Positions 1 through 12,706 of a stretch of DNA of 64,000 nt are shown in pieces. Numbering within the stretch: the first letter of the stretch is position 1; each line of letters starts with the position of its first letter. Position numbers and translations under genes: made by a program. Below the pieces are notes generated by a model that ran no database searches, was not told the origin of the DNA, and worked only from the letters and a program-made list of their open reading frames with translations. Source of the DNA: Hexactinellida sp. DTS-2022 (Eukaryota > Porifera > Hexactinellida); NCBI GenBank assembly GCA_028753945.1, contig JAPNXP010000001.1:15180501-15244500 (forward strand), read 5' to 3'.

Positions 1-1368
1 TCCAACCAACCCATGGGAATTATTTAATTCACAAAATTGTAAAATACATTTTTTTGACGATGTCATAATCACCTCAAGGTGTCAAGACCCACTTGTATAG
101 GTGGTACCTGGCATAAGGACCAATTGATAAATTGGAAGTTTGTTTCTATCTTGTATCATCTCTGAGATTAATGAAATTTAGCTAATTAGTATAAATATTT
201 AATTAAGTTATTAATTATTTAACACCATTTATTATATGCAGCAAAACAAATTAAGTTCAATTATTTGCAATTATTATTAATTTAAATTGAATTTCACTAT
301 AATATTTGAATTCCACGCACTCGATAACCCCAAAATCCAAAATTGCAACTTTGCCGACGCATGTTCCTTTGGTGGCACTATATTTTGGTAGTGGTTTTTT
401 GATAGTGCCTCCAAAGGAACATGCTGTCTGCACAGCTGCAATTTTGGATTTTTTTTTAGCCATGTTATCATCACTATGAAGGTGTTAAATTATTTCAGAA
501 AGATTTTTCAAAAGGCAACGACCCTTAGTGAGTTGGAAGTTTCGTTTTAGCTCACTTCATTTCAAAGATATTCTAGTTTCAGTAGAATATAATTAGTGAT
601 GAGTCAGCATTTTTTGCGTGTTAGGTGATCACCCAACACCAACCAACCCATTCGCAAAAAGCAATTATCAAAATTGTAAAAACACAGTTTTTTGACAATG
701 TGATCATCACCTCAAGGTGTCAGGACCCATTTGTAGAGGTGTTAGTGGCATAAGGATCCATTGATAAATTGGAAGTTTGTTTCTATCTTGTATCATTTCT
801 GAGATTTATGATATTTAATTAATTAGTATAAATAATTATAAATATTATTTATGATATGACACCAATTTCAATGTCAACTTACAATTATTAAGTTAAATTA
901 TTTTGTCATAAATAATTAATTAATTATTTTGGCTATCAAATTTCAATTCCGCACACTCGATAACCCCTAATAAACAAATTGGAAGCATCTATATAAGTCA
1001 TATACTGACGGAATTAATTATAATTAATTACGTCAGTATATTAACAGTGCAAGAGTATTCTTGCAGAAGGAAATATAATCACATAATCTGTCGTTGTTAT
1101 GGAATGTAGAATCTTAGTTTTCAATTGGAAAATAGAAGCCTACTCGATCTCACAAGTTGAATCAATATAATAATAACGAGTTGAAACAATAGAATTAGAT
1201 TTAACACTTTTAATTGAACTGAAGTGTTAGTAAACAAATAAATTTAAACCCCCACTTGTGGCATGAATTAAACCCATTATAAAAATTTGTCTTCTCCCAT
1301 AAGACGCGGAATTTTATGGTGAATCCAAATATGAAATAAAATTTGGGGGTTTAGTATAACATTTTTAC
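1..1368. repeat. Array unit, foldback-containing, minus orientation
   Basis: This stretch belongs to the ~1.2-1.5 kb repeat family that fills both ends of the window. It reads mostly as the reverse complement of the units at 3,540-4,320. The foldback core is at about 340-452, followed by the conserved flank beginning GCCATGTTATCATCAC. A second partial unit from about 600 carries the variant flank seen again near 25,800 and 28,200. No protein-coding gene is evident; the short ORFs here lie within the foldback. Confidence 0.8.
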
Positions 1369-1490
1369 TGTGCCGACTATACTATAGTATAGTGGCCCAG
1401 TATTAGAATCACTGCCTTTATTATTATTACTGTGCCGACTATACTATAGTATAGTGGCCCAGTATTAGAATCACTGCCTTTATTTATATT
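1369..1490. repeat. Palindromic 60-70 bp tandem block, 2 copies
   Basis: Two tandem copies of a short unit: CTGTGCCG, then the 18-bp perfect palindrome ACTATACTATAGTATAGT (1,376-1,393 and 1,438-1,455), then GGCCCAGTATTAGAATCACT and a TTA-rich spacer. The same unit is found at 2,771, 7,881, 14,738, 62,260 and 63,730, at variable copy number. Confidence 0.85.
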
Positions 1491-1496
1491 ATTATT

Positions 1497-2766
1497 TCTC
1501 CGTAGCAGGTGCCCTGGCCACACCTGTATACATAGAGGGCTGAAACTTGGCATGTAGATTCGGAGTCGACGTCTAATTTGCACCTGGGGTTACGATTTTG
1601 TATTAACAAATTTTTGACACATCTTTAACACCTTTCAAAATTTGTCTGGTCCATAACTCAAAAAATGTTTTACTAAACCCCAAAATTTTATTTCACATTT
1701 GGATTCGCCATAAAATTCTGCGTCTGATGGGAGAAGAAATTTTTCAATAAAGGGGTCAATTTCTGCCATAAATGGGGGTTGAAATTTCTTTGTTTACTGA
1801 CACTTCAATTTCAGTAAAGTGTTAAATCTAATTCTATTGTTTCAACTTGTAATAATTATATTGATTTAACTTGTTAAATCCTACTCTAGTGATTCAACTT
1901 GCTATAATTATATTGATTTAACTTGTGAATTCAAGCTGGCTTCTATTTTGCAATTGAAAATTAAAATTATATATTTCATAACAACGACATATTATGTGAT
2001 TATATTTACTTCTGCGAGAATATAATTGCACTGTTAATATACTGACGTAATTAATTATAAATAATTCAGTTTGTATTTAACTTATATAGAAGCTTCCAAT
2101 TTGTATATTAGAGGTTATCGAGTGTGCGGAATTGAAATTTGATAGATAAATTAATTAATTAATTATTTATGACAAAATAATTGAACTTAATAATTGTATG
2201 TTGACATTGAAATTGGTGTCATATTATAAATAATATTAATAATTATTTATACTAATTAATTAAATATCATAAATCTCAGAGATCATAGAAGATAGAAACA
2301 AACTTTCAATATATCAATTGGTCCTTATGACACGTGCCACCTATACAAGTGGGTCTTGACACCTTGAGGTGATGATGACATCGTTAAAAAAATGTATTTT
2401 TACAATTTTGTTAATTCGACATTTAAAATGGGTTAGTTAATGTTGGTTGATGACCCAACACCCACTTAAAAAATGTTGAGTCATTACAGATTATATTCTA
2501 CTGAAACTTGAATATCTCTTTAATGAAGTGAGCTGAATGGAAACTTCCACCACTCTAAAGGGTCGTTGCCTTTTGAAACACCTTTCTGAAATAATTTAAC
2601 ACCTTCATAGTGATGATGACATGGCGAAAAAAAAAATCCAAAATTGCAGCCTGTGCCGACAGCATGTTCCTTTGGAGGCACTATCAATAAACCAACAACA
2701 AAATATAGTGCCACCAAAGGATCATGCGTCGGCACAGGCTGCAATTTTGTTATTTATTATTTTTAT
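1497..2766. repeat. 1.27-kb array unit, variant A
   Basis: The unit begins at TCTCCGTAGCAGG and ends after the foldback at 2,639-2,749. By eye it is almost identical to 8,209-9,478 (offset 6,712) and 17,332-18,601. Internal landmarks in order: the variant A start, a CACCTGGGGTTACGA block, TTGATTTAACTTG repeats, an AT-rich centre, the GGTGATGATGACATCG block, then the foldback. Confidence 0.85.
2639..2749. repeat. Foldback (inverted repeat) element, one of 26 copies
   Basis: Arms of about 45 bp starting CAAAATTGCAGCCTG pair with the complementary arm ending CAGGCTGCAATTTTG across a ~20-bp loop. In this copy the stem has one bulge and two mismatches. The other copies begin at about 340, 4208, 5052, 6461, 6751, 7595, 9349, 10620, 11891, 13318, 13608, 14452, 15919, 17209, 18472, 19743, 21170, 22440, 23290, 23998, 25427, 26635, 27836, 62503 and 63775, each about 108-118 bp long. 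None lies inside 29,078-62,252. The structure is MITE-like or pre-miRNA-like; no direct repeat flanks it consistently. Confidence 0.9.
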
Positions 2767-2770
2767 TATT

Positions 2771-2905
2771 ACTGTGCCGACTATACTATAGTATAGTGGC
2801 CCAGTATTGGAATCACTGCCTTTATTATTATTTATTTTTACTGTGCCGACTATACTATAGTATAGTGGCCCAGTATTAGAATCACTGCCTTTATTTATAT
2901 TATTA
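2771..2905. repeat. Palindromic tandem block, 2 copies
   Basis: Two further copies of the CTGTGCCG-palindrome-GGCCCAG unit (palindromes at 2,780-2,797 and 2,849-2,866), separated by TTA-rich spacer. The block lies directly after a foldback and directly before a variant A unit start, so it marks a junction between 1.27-kb units. Confidence 0.85.
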
Positions 2906-2920
2906 TTATTTCTCCGTAGC

Positions 2921-5849
2921 AGGTGCCCTGGCCACACCTGTATACATAGAGGGCTGAAACTTGGCATGTAGATTCGGAGTCGACGTCTAATTTGCACCTG
3001 GGGTTACGATTTTGTATTAACAAATTTTTGACACATCTTTAACACCTTTCAAAATTTGTCTGGTCCATAACTCAAAAAATGTTTTACTAAACCCCAAAAT
3101 TTTATTTCACAATTGGATTCGCCATAAAATTCTGCGTCTGATGAGAGAAGAAATTTTTCAATAAAGGGGTCAATTTCTGCCATAAATGGGGGTTGAAATT
3201 TCTTTGTTTACTGACACTTCAATTTCAGTAAAGTGTTAAATCTAATTCTATTGTTTCAACTTGTAATAATTATATTGATTTAACTTGTTAAATCCTACTC
3301 TAGTGATTCAACTTGCGATAATTATATTGATTTAACTTATAAATTCCAGCTGGCTTCTATTTAATTTTAGTATTACTATACAATTGATTAAATTAAATAA
3401 TATAATATAAGGAATTTGTTGACTCAACTCAACCAACCATGGATAACATTGCTAAAATAAATAACTAATAATATAATTTATTATCAATATATAATGAATG
3501 AATGGCATTAAACTAAAGATGGTTTATGATAGAACCGTTAAGATTTTACATTCCACAACAACGACAGATTAAGTGATTATATTTATTTCGGCGAGAATAT
3601 TCTTGCACAATTAATGACTGACTTAATTAATTATAATTAATTCATTTTGTATTTAACTTATAGACGGTTCCAAATAGATTATTGGGGTTATCGAGTGCGT
3701 GGAATTCAAATATTATAGTGAAATTCAATTTAAATTAATAATAATTGCAAATAATTGAACTTAATTTATTTTGCTGTATATAATAATGGTGTTAAATAAT
3801 AAATAAATAAATTAAATATTTATACTAATTAGATAAATTTCATTAATCTCAGAGATGATACAAGATAGAAACAAACTTTCAATTTATCAATTGGTCCTTA
3901 TGCCAGGTACCACCTATACAAGTGGGTCTTGACACCTTGAGGTGATTATGACATCGTCAAAAAAATGTATTTTTACAATTTTGTTAATTCGATATTTAAA
4001 ATGGGTTAGTTGATGTTGGGTGATGACCCAACACACACATAAAAAATGCTGAGTCATCAGCTATTATATTCTACTCAAACTTGAATATCTCTAAAATTAT
4101 ATGAACTAAATGGAAACTTCCACCACTCTAAGGGTCGATGCCTTCTGTAACACCTTTTTGAAATAATTTAACACCTTCATAGTGATGATGACATGGCGAA
4201 AAAAAAATCCAAAATTGCAGCCTGCGCCGACAGAATGTTCTTTTGGAGGCACTATAAATAAACAACCAACAAAATATAGTGGCACCAAAGGAACATGCGT
4301 CGGCACAGGCTGCAATTTTGGATTTTTTTTTCTCCGTAGACGGTGCCCTGGCCAGAGCTTTAGAGTTGATGGCCTGAAACTTGGCATGTAGGTGCGATGG
4401 GACCGTCTAATTTGCACCTGGGGTAACGATTTTTGATTAACAAATTTTTGACACATCTTTAACACCTTTCAAATTTTGTCTGGTCCATAACTCAAAAATT
4501 GTTTTACTAAACCCGCAAATTTTATTTCACATTTGGATTCGCCATAAAATTCTGCGTCTGATGGGAAAAAAAATATTTCAATAAAGGGGTCAATTTCTGC
4601 CATAATTGGGGTTGAAATTTCTTTGTTTACTCACACTTCAATTTCAGTAAAACTGTGAAATCTAATTCCATTGTTTCAACTTGTAATAATTATATTGATT
4701 TAACTTGTTAAATCCTACTCTAGTGATTCAACTTGCGATAATTATATTGATTTAACTTATAAATTCCAGCTGGCTTCTATTTAATTGTAGTATTACTATG
4801 CAATGGATTAAATAAAATATTATAATATAAGGAATTTGTTGACTTAATTAAACTTAACCGTGGATAACATTGCTAAAATAAATAACTAATAATATAATTT
4901 ATTATCGATATAGTATAATGAATGAATGGCAGTAAACTATAGATGGTTTACGATAGAAACAAACTTCAAATTTATCTACCATTCCTTGTGACTCGGACCA
5001 ATTAACAAATGGTTTTTGACACCTTGAGGCGTTGATGACTGGGCGAAAAAAAATCCAAAATTGCAGACTGTGCCGATAGCATGTTCCTTTGGAGGCACTA
5101 TCAATAAACAAACAACAAAATATAGTGCCACCAAAGGAACATGGTCGGCACAGTCTGCAATTTTTTTTTCTCCGTAGACGGTGCCCTGGCCAGAGCTTTA
5201 TAGTTGATGGGCTGAAACTTGGCATGTAGTTGCGGAGGGACCGTCTAATTTGCACCTGGGGTCACGATTTTTGATTAAGAAATTTTTGACACATCTTTAA
5301 CACCTTTCAAATTTTGTCTGGTCCATAACTCAAAAAATGTTTTACTAAACCCCCAAATTTTATTTCATATTTGGATTCACCATAAAATTTTGCGTCTGAT
5401 GGGAGAAGAAAACTTTTAATAAAGAGTTTTATTTCTGCCATAAATGGGGGTTGAAATTTCTTTGTTTACTCACACTTCAATTTCAGTAAAACTGTGAAAT
5501 CTAATTCCATTGTTTCAACTTGTAATATTTATATTGATTTAAGTTGTTAAATCTTACTCTATTGATTCAACTTGCGATAATTAAATTGATTTAACTTATA
5601 AATTGCAGCTGGCTTCTATTTAATTTACCATACAATGGATTAAATAAAATAATATAATATAAGGAATTTGTTGACTTAATTCAACTCAACCGTGGATAAC
5701 AATGCTAATATAAATAACTAATAATATAATTTATTATCAATAAGTAATGAATGAATGGCATTAAACTAAAGATGGTTTATGATAGAACCGTTCAGATTTT
5801 ACATTCGACAACAACGACAGATAAAGTGATTATATTTATTTCGCGAGAA
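2921..5849. repeat. Diverged array units
   Basis: Older members of the same repeat family, with foldbacks at about 4,208-4,322 and 5,052-5,163. The first unit starts with variant A (CTCCGTAGCAGG); the later ones start with variant B (CTCCGTAGACGG). Each shares the CACCTGGGGT block and the TTGATTTAACTTG repeats. Nothing coding is seen. Confidence 0.75.
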
Positions 5850-8300
5850 TATTCTTGCACAATTAATGTACTGACGTAATTTATTATAATTAATTCCTTT
5901 TGTATTTAACTTATAGACGGTTCCAATTGGATTATTGGGGTTATCGAGTGCGCTGAATTCAAATATGATAGTGAAATTCGATTTAAATTAATAATAAGTG
6001 CAAATAATTGAACTTTATTTATTTTGCTGTACATAATAATGGTGTTAAATTATTAATTTATTAATTAAATATTTATACTAATTGGCTAAATTTCATTAAT
6101 CTCAGAGATGATACAAGATAGAAACAAACTTTCAATTTATCAATTGGTCCTTATGCCACATACCACCTATACAAGTGAGTCTTGACACCTTGAGGTGATG
6201 ATGACATCGTCAAAAAAATGTATTTTTACAATTTTGTGAATTAAATAATTCGCATGGGTTGGTTGGAGTTGGGTGAATACCCAATACGCACTTTAAAAAT
6301 GCTGAGTCATCACATATTATATTCTAATGAAACTTGAATATCTCTCAAATGAAGTGAGCTAAATGGAAACTTCCACCACTCTAAGGGTCGATGCCTTCTA
6401 TAACACCTTTTTGAAATAATTTACACCTTCATAGTGATGATGACATGGCGAAAAAAAAATCCAAAATTGCACCCTGTGCCGAAAGTATGTTCCTTTGGAG
6501 GCACTATCAATAAACCACCATCAAGATATAGTGCCACCAAAGGAACATGCGTCGGCACAGGGTGCAATTTTTTTAGTTATGGACCAGAAATTCGTTAAAA
6601 GTTGTTAAAAATGTGTCAAAGATTTTTAAATTAAAAATCGTTACCCTAGATGCAAATTAGACGGTCCATACGCACCTACATGCCAAGTATCAGCCCTCAA
6701 TGTATACTGGTGTGGCCAGGGCACCTGCTACGGAGAAATAAAAATAATACAAAATTGCAGCCTGTGCCGACGCATGATCCTTTGGTGGCACTATATTTTG
6801 TTGGTTGTTTATTGATAGTGCCTCCAAAGGAACATGCTGTCGGCGCAGACTGCAATTTTGTATTTTTTTTCGCCAAGTCATCAACGCCCAAGGTGTGAAG
6901 AACCATTTGTTAATTGGTCGGTGTCACAAGGAACGATTGTTGTATTTGAAGTTTGTTTCTATCATAAACCATCTAGAGTTTAATGCCACTCATTTATTTT
7001 GTATATTGATAATAAATTATATTATTAGTTATTTATTTTAGCAATGTTATCCACGGTGATTTGAGTTTAGTCAACAATTTCCTTATATTATTATATTATA
7101 TTTAATCCATTGTATAGTAATACTAGAATTAAATAGAAGCCAGCTGGAATTTATAAGTTGAATCAATTTAATTATCGCAAGTTGAAACAATAGTGAAAGA
7201 TTTAACAAGTTAAATCAATATAATTATTACAAGTTGAAACAATGGAATTAGATTTCACAGTTTACTGAAATTGAAGTGTGAGTAAACAAAGAAATTTCAA
7301 CCTCTATTTATGGCATGAATTAAACCCATTAGCAAAATTTGTCTTTTCCCATCTGACGCAGAATTTTATGGCGATTCCTTTGGTGAAATAAAATTTGGGG
7401 GTTTTGTAAAACATTTTGTGAGTTATGGACCAGACAAATTTTAAAAGGTGTTAAAGATGTGTCTAAAATTTGTTAATCAAAAATCGTAACCCCAGGTGCA
7501 AATTAGACGGTCCCATCGCACCCACATGCCAAGTTTCAGCCCATCAACTATAAAGCTAAGTCCAGGGCACCGTCTACAGAGAAAAAAAAGAAAAATCCAA
7601 AATTGCAGCCTGTGCCGACTCATGTTCCTTTGGTGGCACTATATTTTGTTGGTTGTTTATTGATAGTGCCTCCAAAAGAACATGCTGTCGGCACAGAATG
7701 CAATTTTGGATTTTTTTTCGCCCAGTCATCAACGCCTCAAGGTGTCAAGAACCATTTGTTAATTGGTCCGAGGCACAAGGAACGGTAGATAAATTTGAAG
7801 TTTGTTTCTATCATAAACCATCTTGAGTTTAATGCCGTTCATTCATTATGTATTGATAATAAGTTATATTATTAGTTATTACTGTGCCGACTATACTATA
7901 GTATAGTGGCCCAGTATTGGAATCACTGCCTTTATTATTATTTTTATTATTACTGTGCCGACTATACTATAGTATAGTGGCCCAGTATTGGAATCACTGC
8001 CTTTATTATTTTTACTGTGCCGACTATACTATAGTATAGTGGCCCAGTATTGGAATCACTGCCTTTATTATTACTGTGCCGACTATACTATAGTATAGTG
8101 GCCCAGTATTGGAATCACTGCCTTTATTATTTATATTATTACTGTGCCGACTATACTATAGTATAGTGGCCCAGTATTAGAATCACTGCCTTTATTTATA
8201 TTATTATTTCTCCGTAGCAGGTGCCCTGGCCACACCTGTATACATAGAGGGCTGAAACTTGGCATGTAGATTCGGAGTCGACGTCTAATTTGCACCTGGG
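5850..8300. repeat. Segmental duplication, copy I
   Basis: Repeated at about 12,707-15,300 at a constant offset of 6,857 bp up to the palindromic block, with only scattered differences near the left edge. It contains three foldbacks (6,461, 6,751, 7,595), two of them in opposite array orientation. Near-identity implies a recent event. The ORFs of 60-82 codons in it are duplicated with it and are foldback shadows. Confidence 0.85.
7881..8200. repeat. Palindromic tandem block, 5 copies
   Basis: Five tandem copies of the ~60-72 bp palindromic unit; palindromes start at 7,890, 7,961, 8,023, 8,082 and 8,150. TTA-rich spacers of unequal length separate them. The corresponding block in the duplicated copy (14,738-15,190) has seven units. 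Confidence 0.9.
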
Positions 8301-11300
8301 GTTACGATTTTGTATTAACAAATTTTTGACACATCTTTAACACCTTTCAAAATTTGTCTGGTCCATAACTCAAAAAATGTTTTACTAAACCCCAAAATTT
8401 TATTTCACATTTGGATTCGCCATAAAATTCTGCGTCTGATGGGAGAAGAAATTTTTCAATAAAGGGGTCAATTTCTGCCATAAATGGGGGTTGAAATTTC
8501 TTTGTTTACTGACACTTCAATTTCAGTAAAGTGTTAAATCTAATTCTATTGTTTCAACTTGTAATAATTATATTGATTTAACTTGTTAAATCCTACTCTA
8601 GTGATTCAACTTGCTATAATTATATTGATTTAACTTGTGAATTCAAGCTGGCTTCTATTTTGCAATTGAAAATTAAAATTATATATTTCATAACAACGAC
8701 ATATTATGTGATTATATTTACTTCTGCGAGAATATAATTGCACTGTTAATATACTGACGTAATTAATTATAAATAATTCAGTTTGTATTTAACTTATATA
8801 GAAGCTTCCAATTTGTATATTAGAGGTTATCGAGTGTGCGGAATTGAAATTTGATAGATAAATTAATTAATTAATTATTTATGACAAAATAATTGAACTT
8901 AATAATTGTATGTTGACATTGAAATTGGTGTCATATTATAAATAATATTAATAATTATTTATACTAATTAATTAAATATCATAAATCTCAGAGATCATAG
9001 AAGATAGAAACAAACTTTCAATATATCAATTGGTCCTTATGACACGTGCCACCTATACAAGTGGGTCTTGACACCTTGAGGTGATGATGACATCGTTAAA
9101 AAAATGTATTTTTACAATTTTGTTAATTCGACATTTAAAATGGGTTAGTTAATGTTGGTTGATGACCCAACACCCACTTAAAAAATGTTGAGTCATTACA
9201 GATTATATTCTACTGAAACTTGAATATCTCTTTAATGAAGTGAGCTGAATGGAAACTTCCACCACTCTAAAGGGTCGTTGCCTTTTGAAACACCTTTCTG
9301 AAATAATTTAACACCTTCATAGTGATGATGACATGGCGAAAAAAAAAATCCAAAATTGCAGCCTGTGCCGACAGCATGTTCCTTTGGAGGCACTATCAAT
9401 AAACCAACAACAAAATATAGTGCCACCAAAGGATCATGCGTCGGCACAGGCTGCAATTTTGTTATTTATATTATTTTTTCTCCGTAGACGGTGCCCTGGC
9501 CAGAGCTTAATTGTTGATGGGCTGAAACTTGGGATGTAGGTGTGATGGGACCGTCTAATTTGCACCTGGGGTTACGATTTTTTATTACCAAATTTTTGAC
9601 ACATCTTTAACACCTTTCAAATTTTGTCTGGTCCATAACTCAAAAAATGTTTTACTAACCCCCCAAATTTTATTTCACATTTGGATTCGCCGTAAAATTC
9701 TGCGTCTGATGGGAGAAGAAATTTTTCAATAAAGGGATCAATTTCTGCCATCAATGGGGGTTGAAATTTCTTTGTTTACTCACACTTCAATTTCAGTAAA
9801 ACTGTGAAATCTAATTCCATTGTTTCAACTTGTAATAATTATATTGATTTAACTTGTTAAATCCTACTCTAGTGATTCAACTTGCTATAATTATATTGAT
9901 TTAACTTGTGAATTCAAGCTGGCTTCTATTTTGCAATTGAAAATTAAAATTATATATTTCATAACAACGACATATTATGTGATTATATTTACTTCTGCGA
10001 GAATATAATTGCACTGTTAATATACTGACGTAATTAATTATAAATAATTCAGTTTGTATTTAACTTATATAGAAGCTTCCAATTTGTATATTAGAGGTTA
10101 TCGAGTGTGCGGAATTGAAATTTGATAGATAAATTAATTAATTAATTATTTATGACAAAATAATTGAACTTAATAATTGTATGTTGACATTGAAATTGGT
10201 GTCATATTATAAATAATATTAATAATTATTTATACTAATTAATTAAATATCATAAATCTCAGAGATCATAGAAGATAGAAACAAACTTTCAATATATCAA
10301 TTGGTCCTTATGACACGTGCCACCTATACAAGTGGGTCTTGACACCTTGAGGTGATGATGACATCGTTAAAAAAATGTATTTTTACAATTTTGTTAATTC
10401 GACATTTAAAATGGGTTAGTTAATGTTGGTTGATGACCCAACACCCACTTAAAAAATGTTGAGTCATTACAGATTATATTCTACTGAAACTTGAATATCT
10501 CTTTAATGAAGTGAGCTGAATGGAAACTTCCACCACTCTAAAGGGTCGTTGCCTTTTGAAACACCTTTCTGAAATAATTTAACACCTTCATAGTGATGAT
10601 GACATGGCGAAAAAAAAAATCCAAAATTGCAGCCTGTGCCGACAGCATGTTCCTTTGGAGGCACTATCAATAAACCAACAACAAAATATAGTGCCACCAA
10701 AGGATCATGCGTCGGCACAGGCTGCAATTTTGTTATTTATATTATTTTTTCTCCGTAGACGGTGCCCTGGCCAGAGCTTAATTGTTGATGGGCTGAAACT
10801 TGGGATGTAGGTGTGATGGGACCGTCTAATTTGCACCTGGGGTTACGATTTTTTATTACCAAATTTTTGACACATCTTTAACACCTTTCAAATTTTGTCT
10901 GGTCCATAACTCAAAAAATGTTTTACTAACCCCCCAAATTTTATTTCACATTTGGATTCGCCGTAAAATTCTGCGTCTGATGGGAGAAGAAATTTTTCAA
11001 TAAAGGGATCAATTTCTGCCATCAATGGGGGTTGAAATTTCTTTGTTTACTCACACTTCAATTTCAGTAAAACTGTGAAATCTAATTCCATTGTTTCAAC
11101 TTGTAATAATTATATTGATTTAACTTGTTAAATCCTACTCTAGTGATTCAACTTGCTATAATTATATTGATTTAACTTGTGAATTCAAGCTGGCTTCTAT
11201 TTTGCAATTGAAAATTAAAATTATATATTTCATAACAACGACATATTATGTGATTATATTTACTTCTGCGAGAATATAATTGCACTGTTAATATACTGAC

Positions 11301-12430
11301 GTAATTAATTATAAATAATTCAGTTTGTATTTAACTTATATAGAAGCTTCCAATTTGTATATTAGAGGTTATCGAGTGTGCGGAATTGAAATTTGATAGA
11401 TAAATTAATTAATTAATTATTTATGACAAAATAATTGAACTTAATAATTGTATGTTGACATTGAAATTGGTGTCATATTATAAATAATATTAATAATTAT
11501 TTATACTAATTAATTAAATATCATAAATCTCAGAGATCATAGAAGATAGAAACAAACTTTCAATATATCAATTGGTCCTTATGACACGTGCCACCTATAC
11601 AAGTGGGTCTTGACACCTTGAGGTGATGATGACATCGTTAAAAAAATGTATTTTTACAATTTTGTTAATTCGACATTTAAAATGGGTTAGTTAATGTTGG
11701 TTGATGACCCAACACCCACTTAAAAAATGTTGAGTCATTACAGATTATATTCTACTGAAACTTGAATATCTCTTTAATGAAGTGAGCTGAATGGAAACTT
11801 CCACCACTCTAAAGGGTCGTTGCCTTTTGAAACACCTTTCTGAAATAATTTAACACCTTCATAGTGATGATGACATGGCGAAAAAAAAAATCCAAAATTG
11901 CAGCCTGTGCCGACAGCATGTTCCTTTGGAGGCACTATCAATAAACCAACAACAAAATATAGTGCCACCAAAGGATCATGCGTCGGCACAGGCTGCAATT
12001 TTGTTATTTATATTATTTTTTCTCCGTAGACGGTGCCCTGGCCAGAGCTTAATTGTTGATGGGCTGAAACTTGGGATGTAGGTGTGATGGGACCGTCTAA
12101 TTTGCACCTGGGGTTACGATTTTTTATTACCAAATTTTTGACACATCTTTAACACCTTTCAAATTTTGTCTGGTCCATAACTCAAAAATTGTTTTACTAA
12201 CCCCCCAAATTTTATTTCACATTTGGATTCGCCGTAAAATTCTGCGTCTGATGGGAGAAGAAATTTTTCAATAAAGGGATCAATTTCTGCCATCAATGGG
12301 GGTTGAAATTTCTTTGTTTACTCACACTTCAATTTCAGTAAAACTGTGAAATCTAATTCCATTGTTTCAACTTGTAATAATTATATTGATTTAACTTGTT
12401 AAATTCTACTCTAGTGATTCAACTTGCGAT
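8209..12430. repeat. 1,271-bp tandem array 1 (3.3 units)
   Basis: Unit starts (TCTCCGTAG) are at 8,209 (variant A), then 9,479, 10,750 and 12,021 (variant B), a period of 1,270-1,271 bp. Units are nearly identical by eye; the last is incomplete and diverges after about 12,404. Each full unit holds one foldback (9,349, 10,620, 11,891). Array 2 (16,071-20,285) is its close relative with a different number of units. Confidence 0.9.
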
Positions 12431-12706
12431 AATTATATTGATTTAACTTATAAATTCCAGCTGGCTTCTATTTAATTGTAGTATTACTATACAATGGATT
12501 AAATAAAATATTATAATATAAGGAATTTGTTGACTTAATTCAACTTAACCGTGGATAACATTGCTAAAATAAATAACTAATAATATAATTTATTATCAAT
12601 ACATAATGAATGAATGGCTTTAACTCAAGATGGTTTATGATAGAACCGTAAGATTTACATTCCACAACAACGACAGATTAAGTGAATATATTTATTTCGG
12701 CGAGAA
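12431..12706. repeat. Array unit remnant between duplications
   Basis: AT-rich remainder of a diverged unit, nearly identical to 20,286-20,570. It includes the CCGTGGATAACATTGC block common to many units. No gene is seen. Confidence 0.7.

Noticed and set aside
2520..2744. MQPVPTHDPLVALYF... frame repeated in every 1,271-bp unit
   Set aside because: It spans the foldback arms and loop; it is duplicated by DNA amplification and reads across both arms of an inverted repeat.
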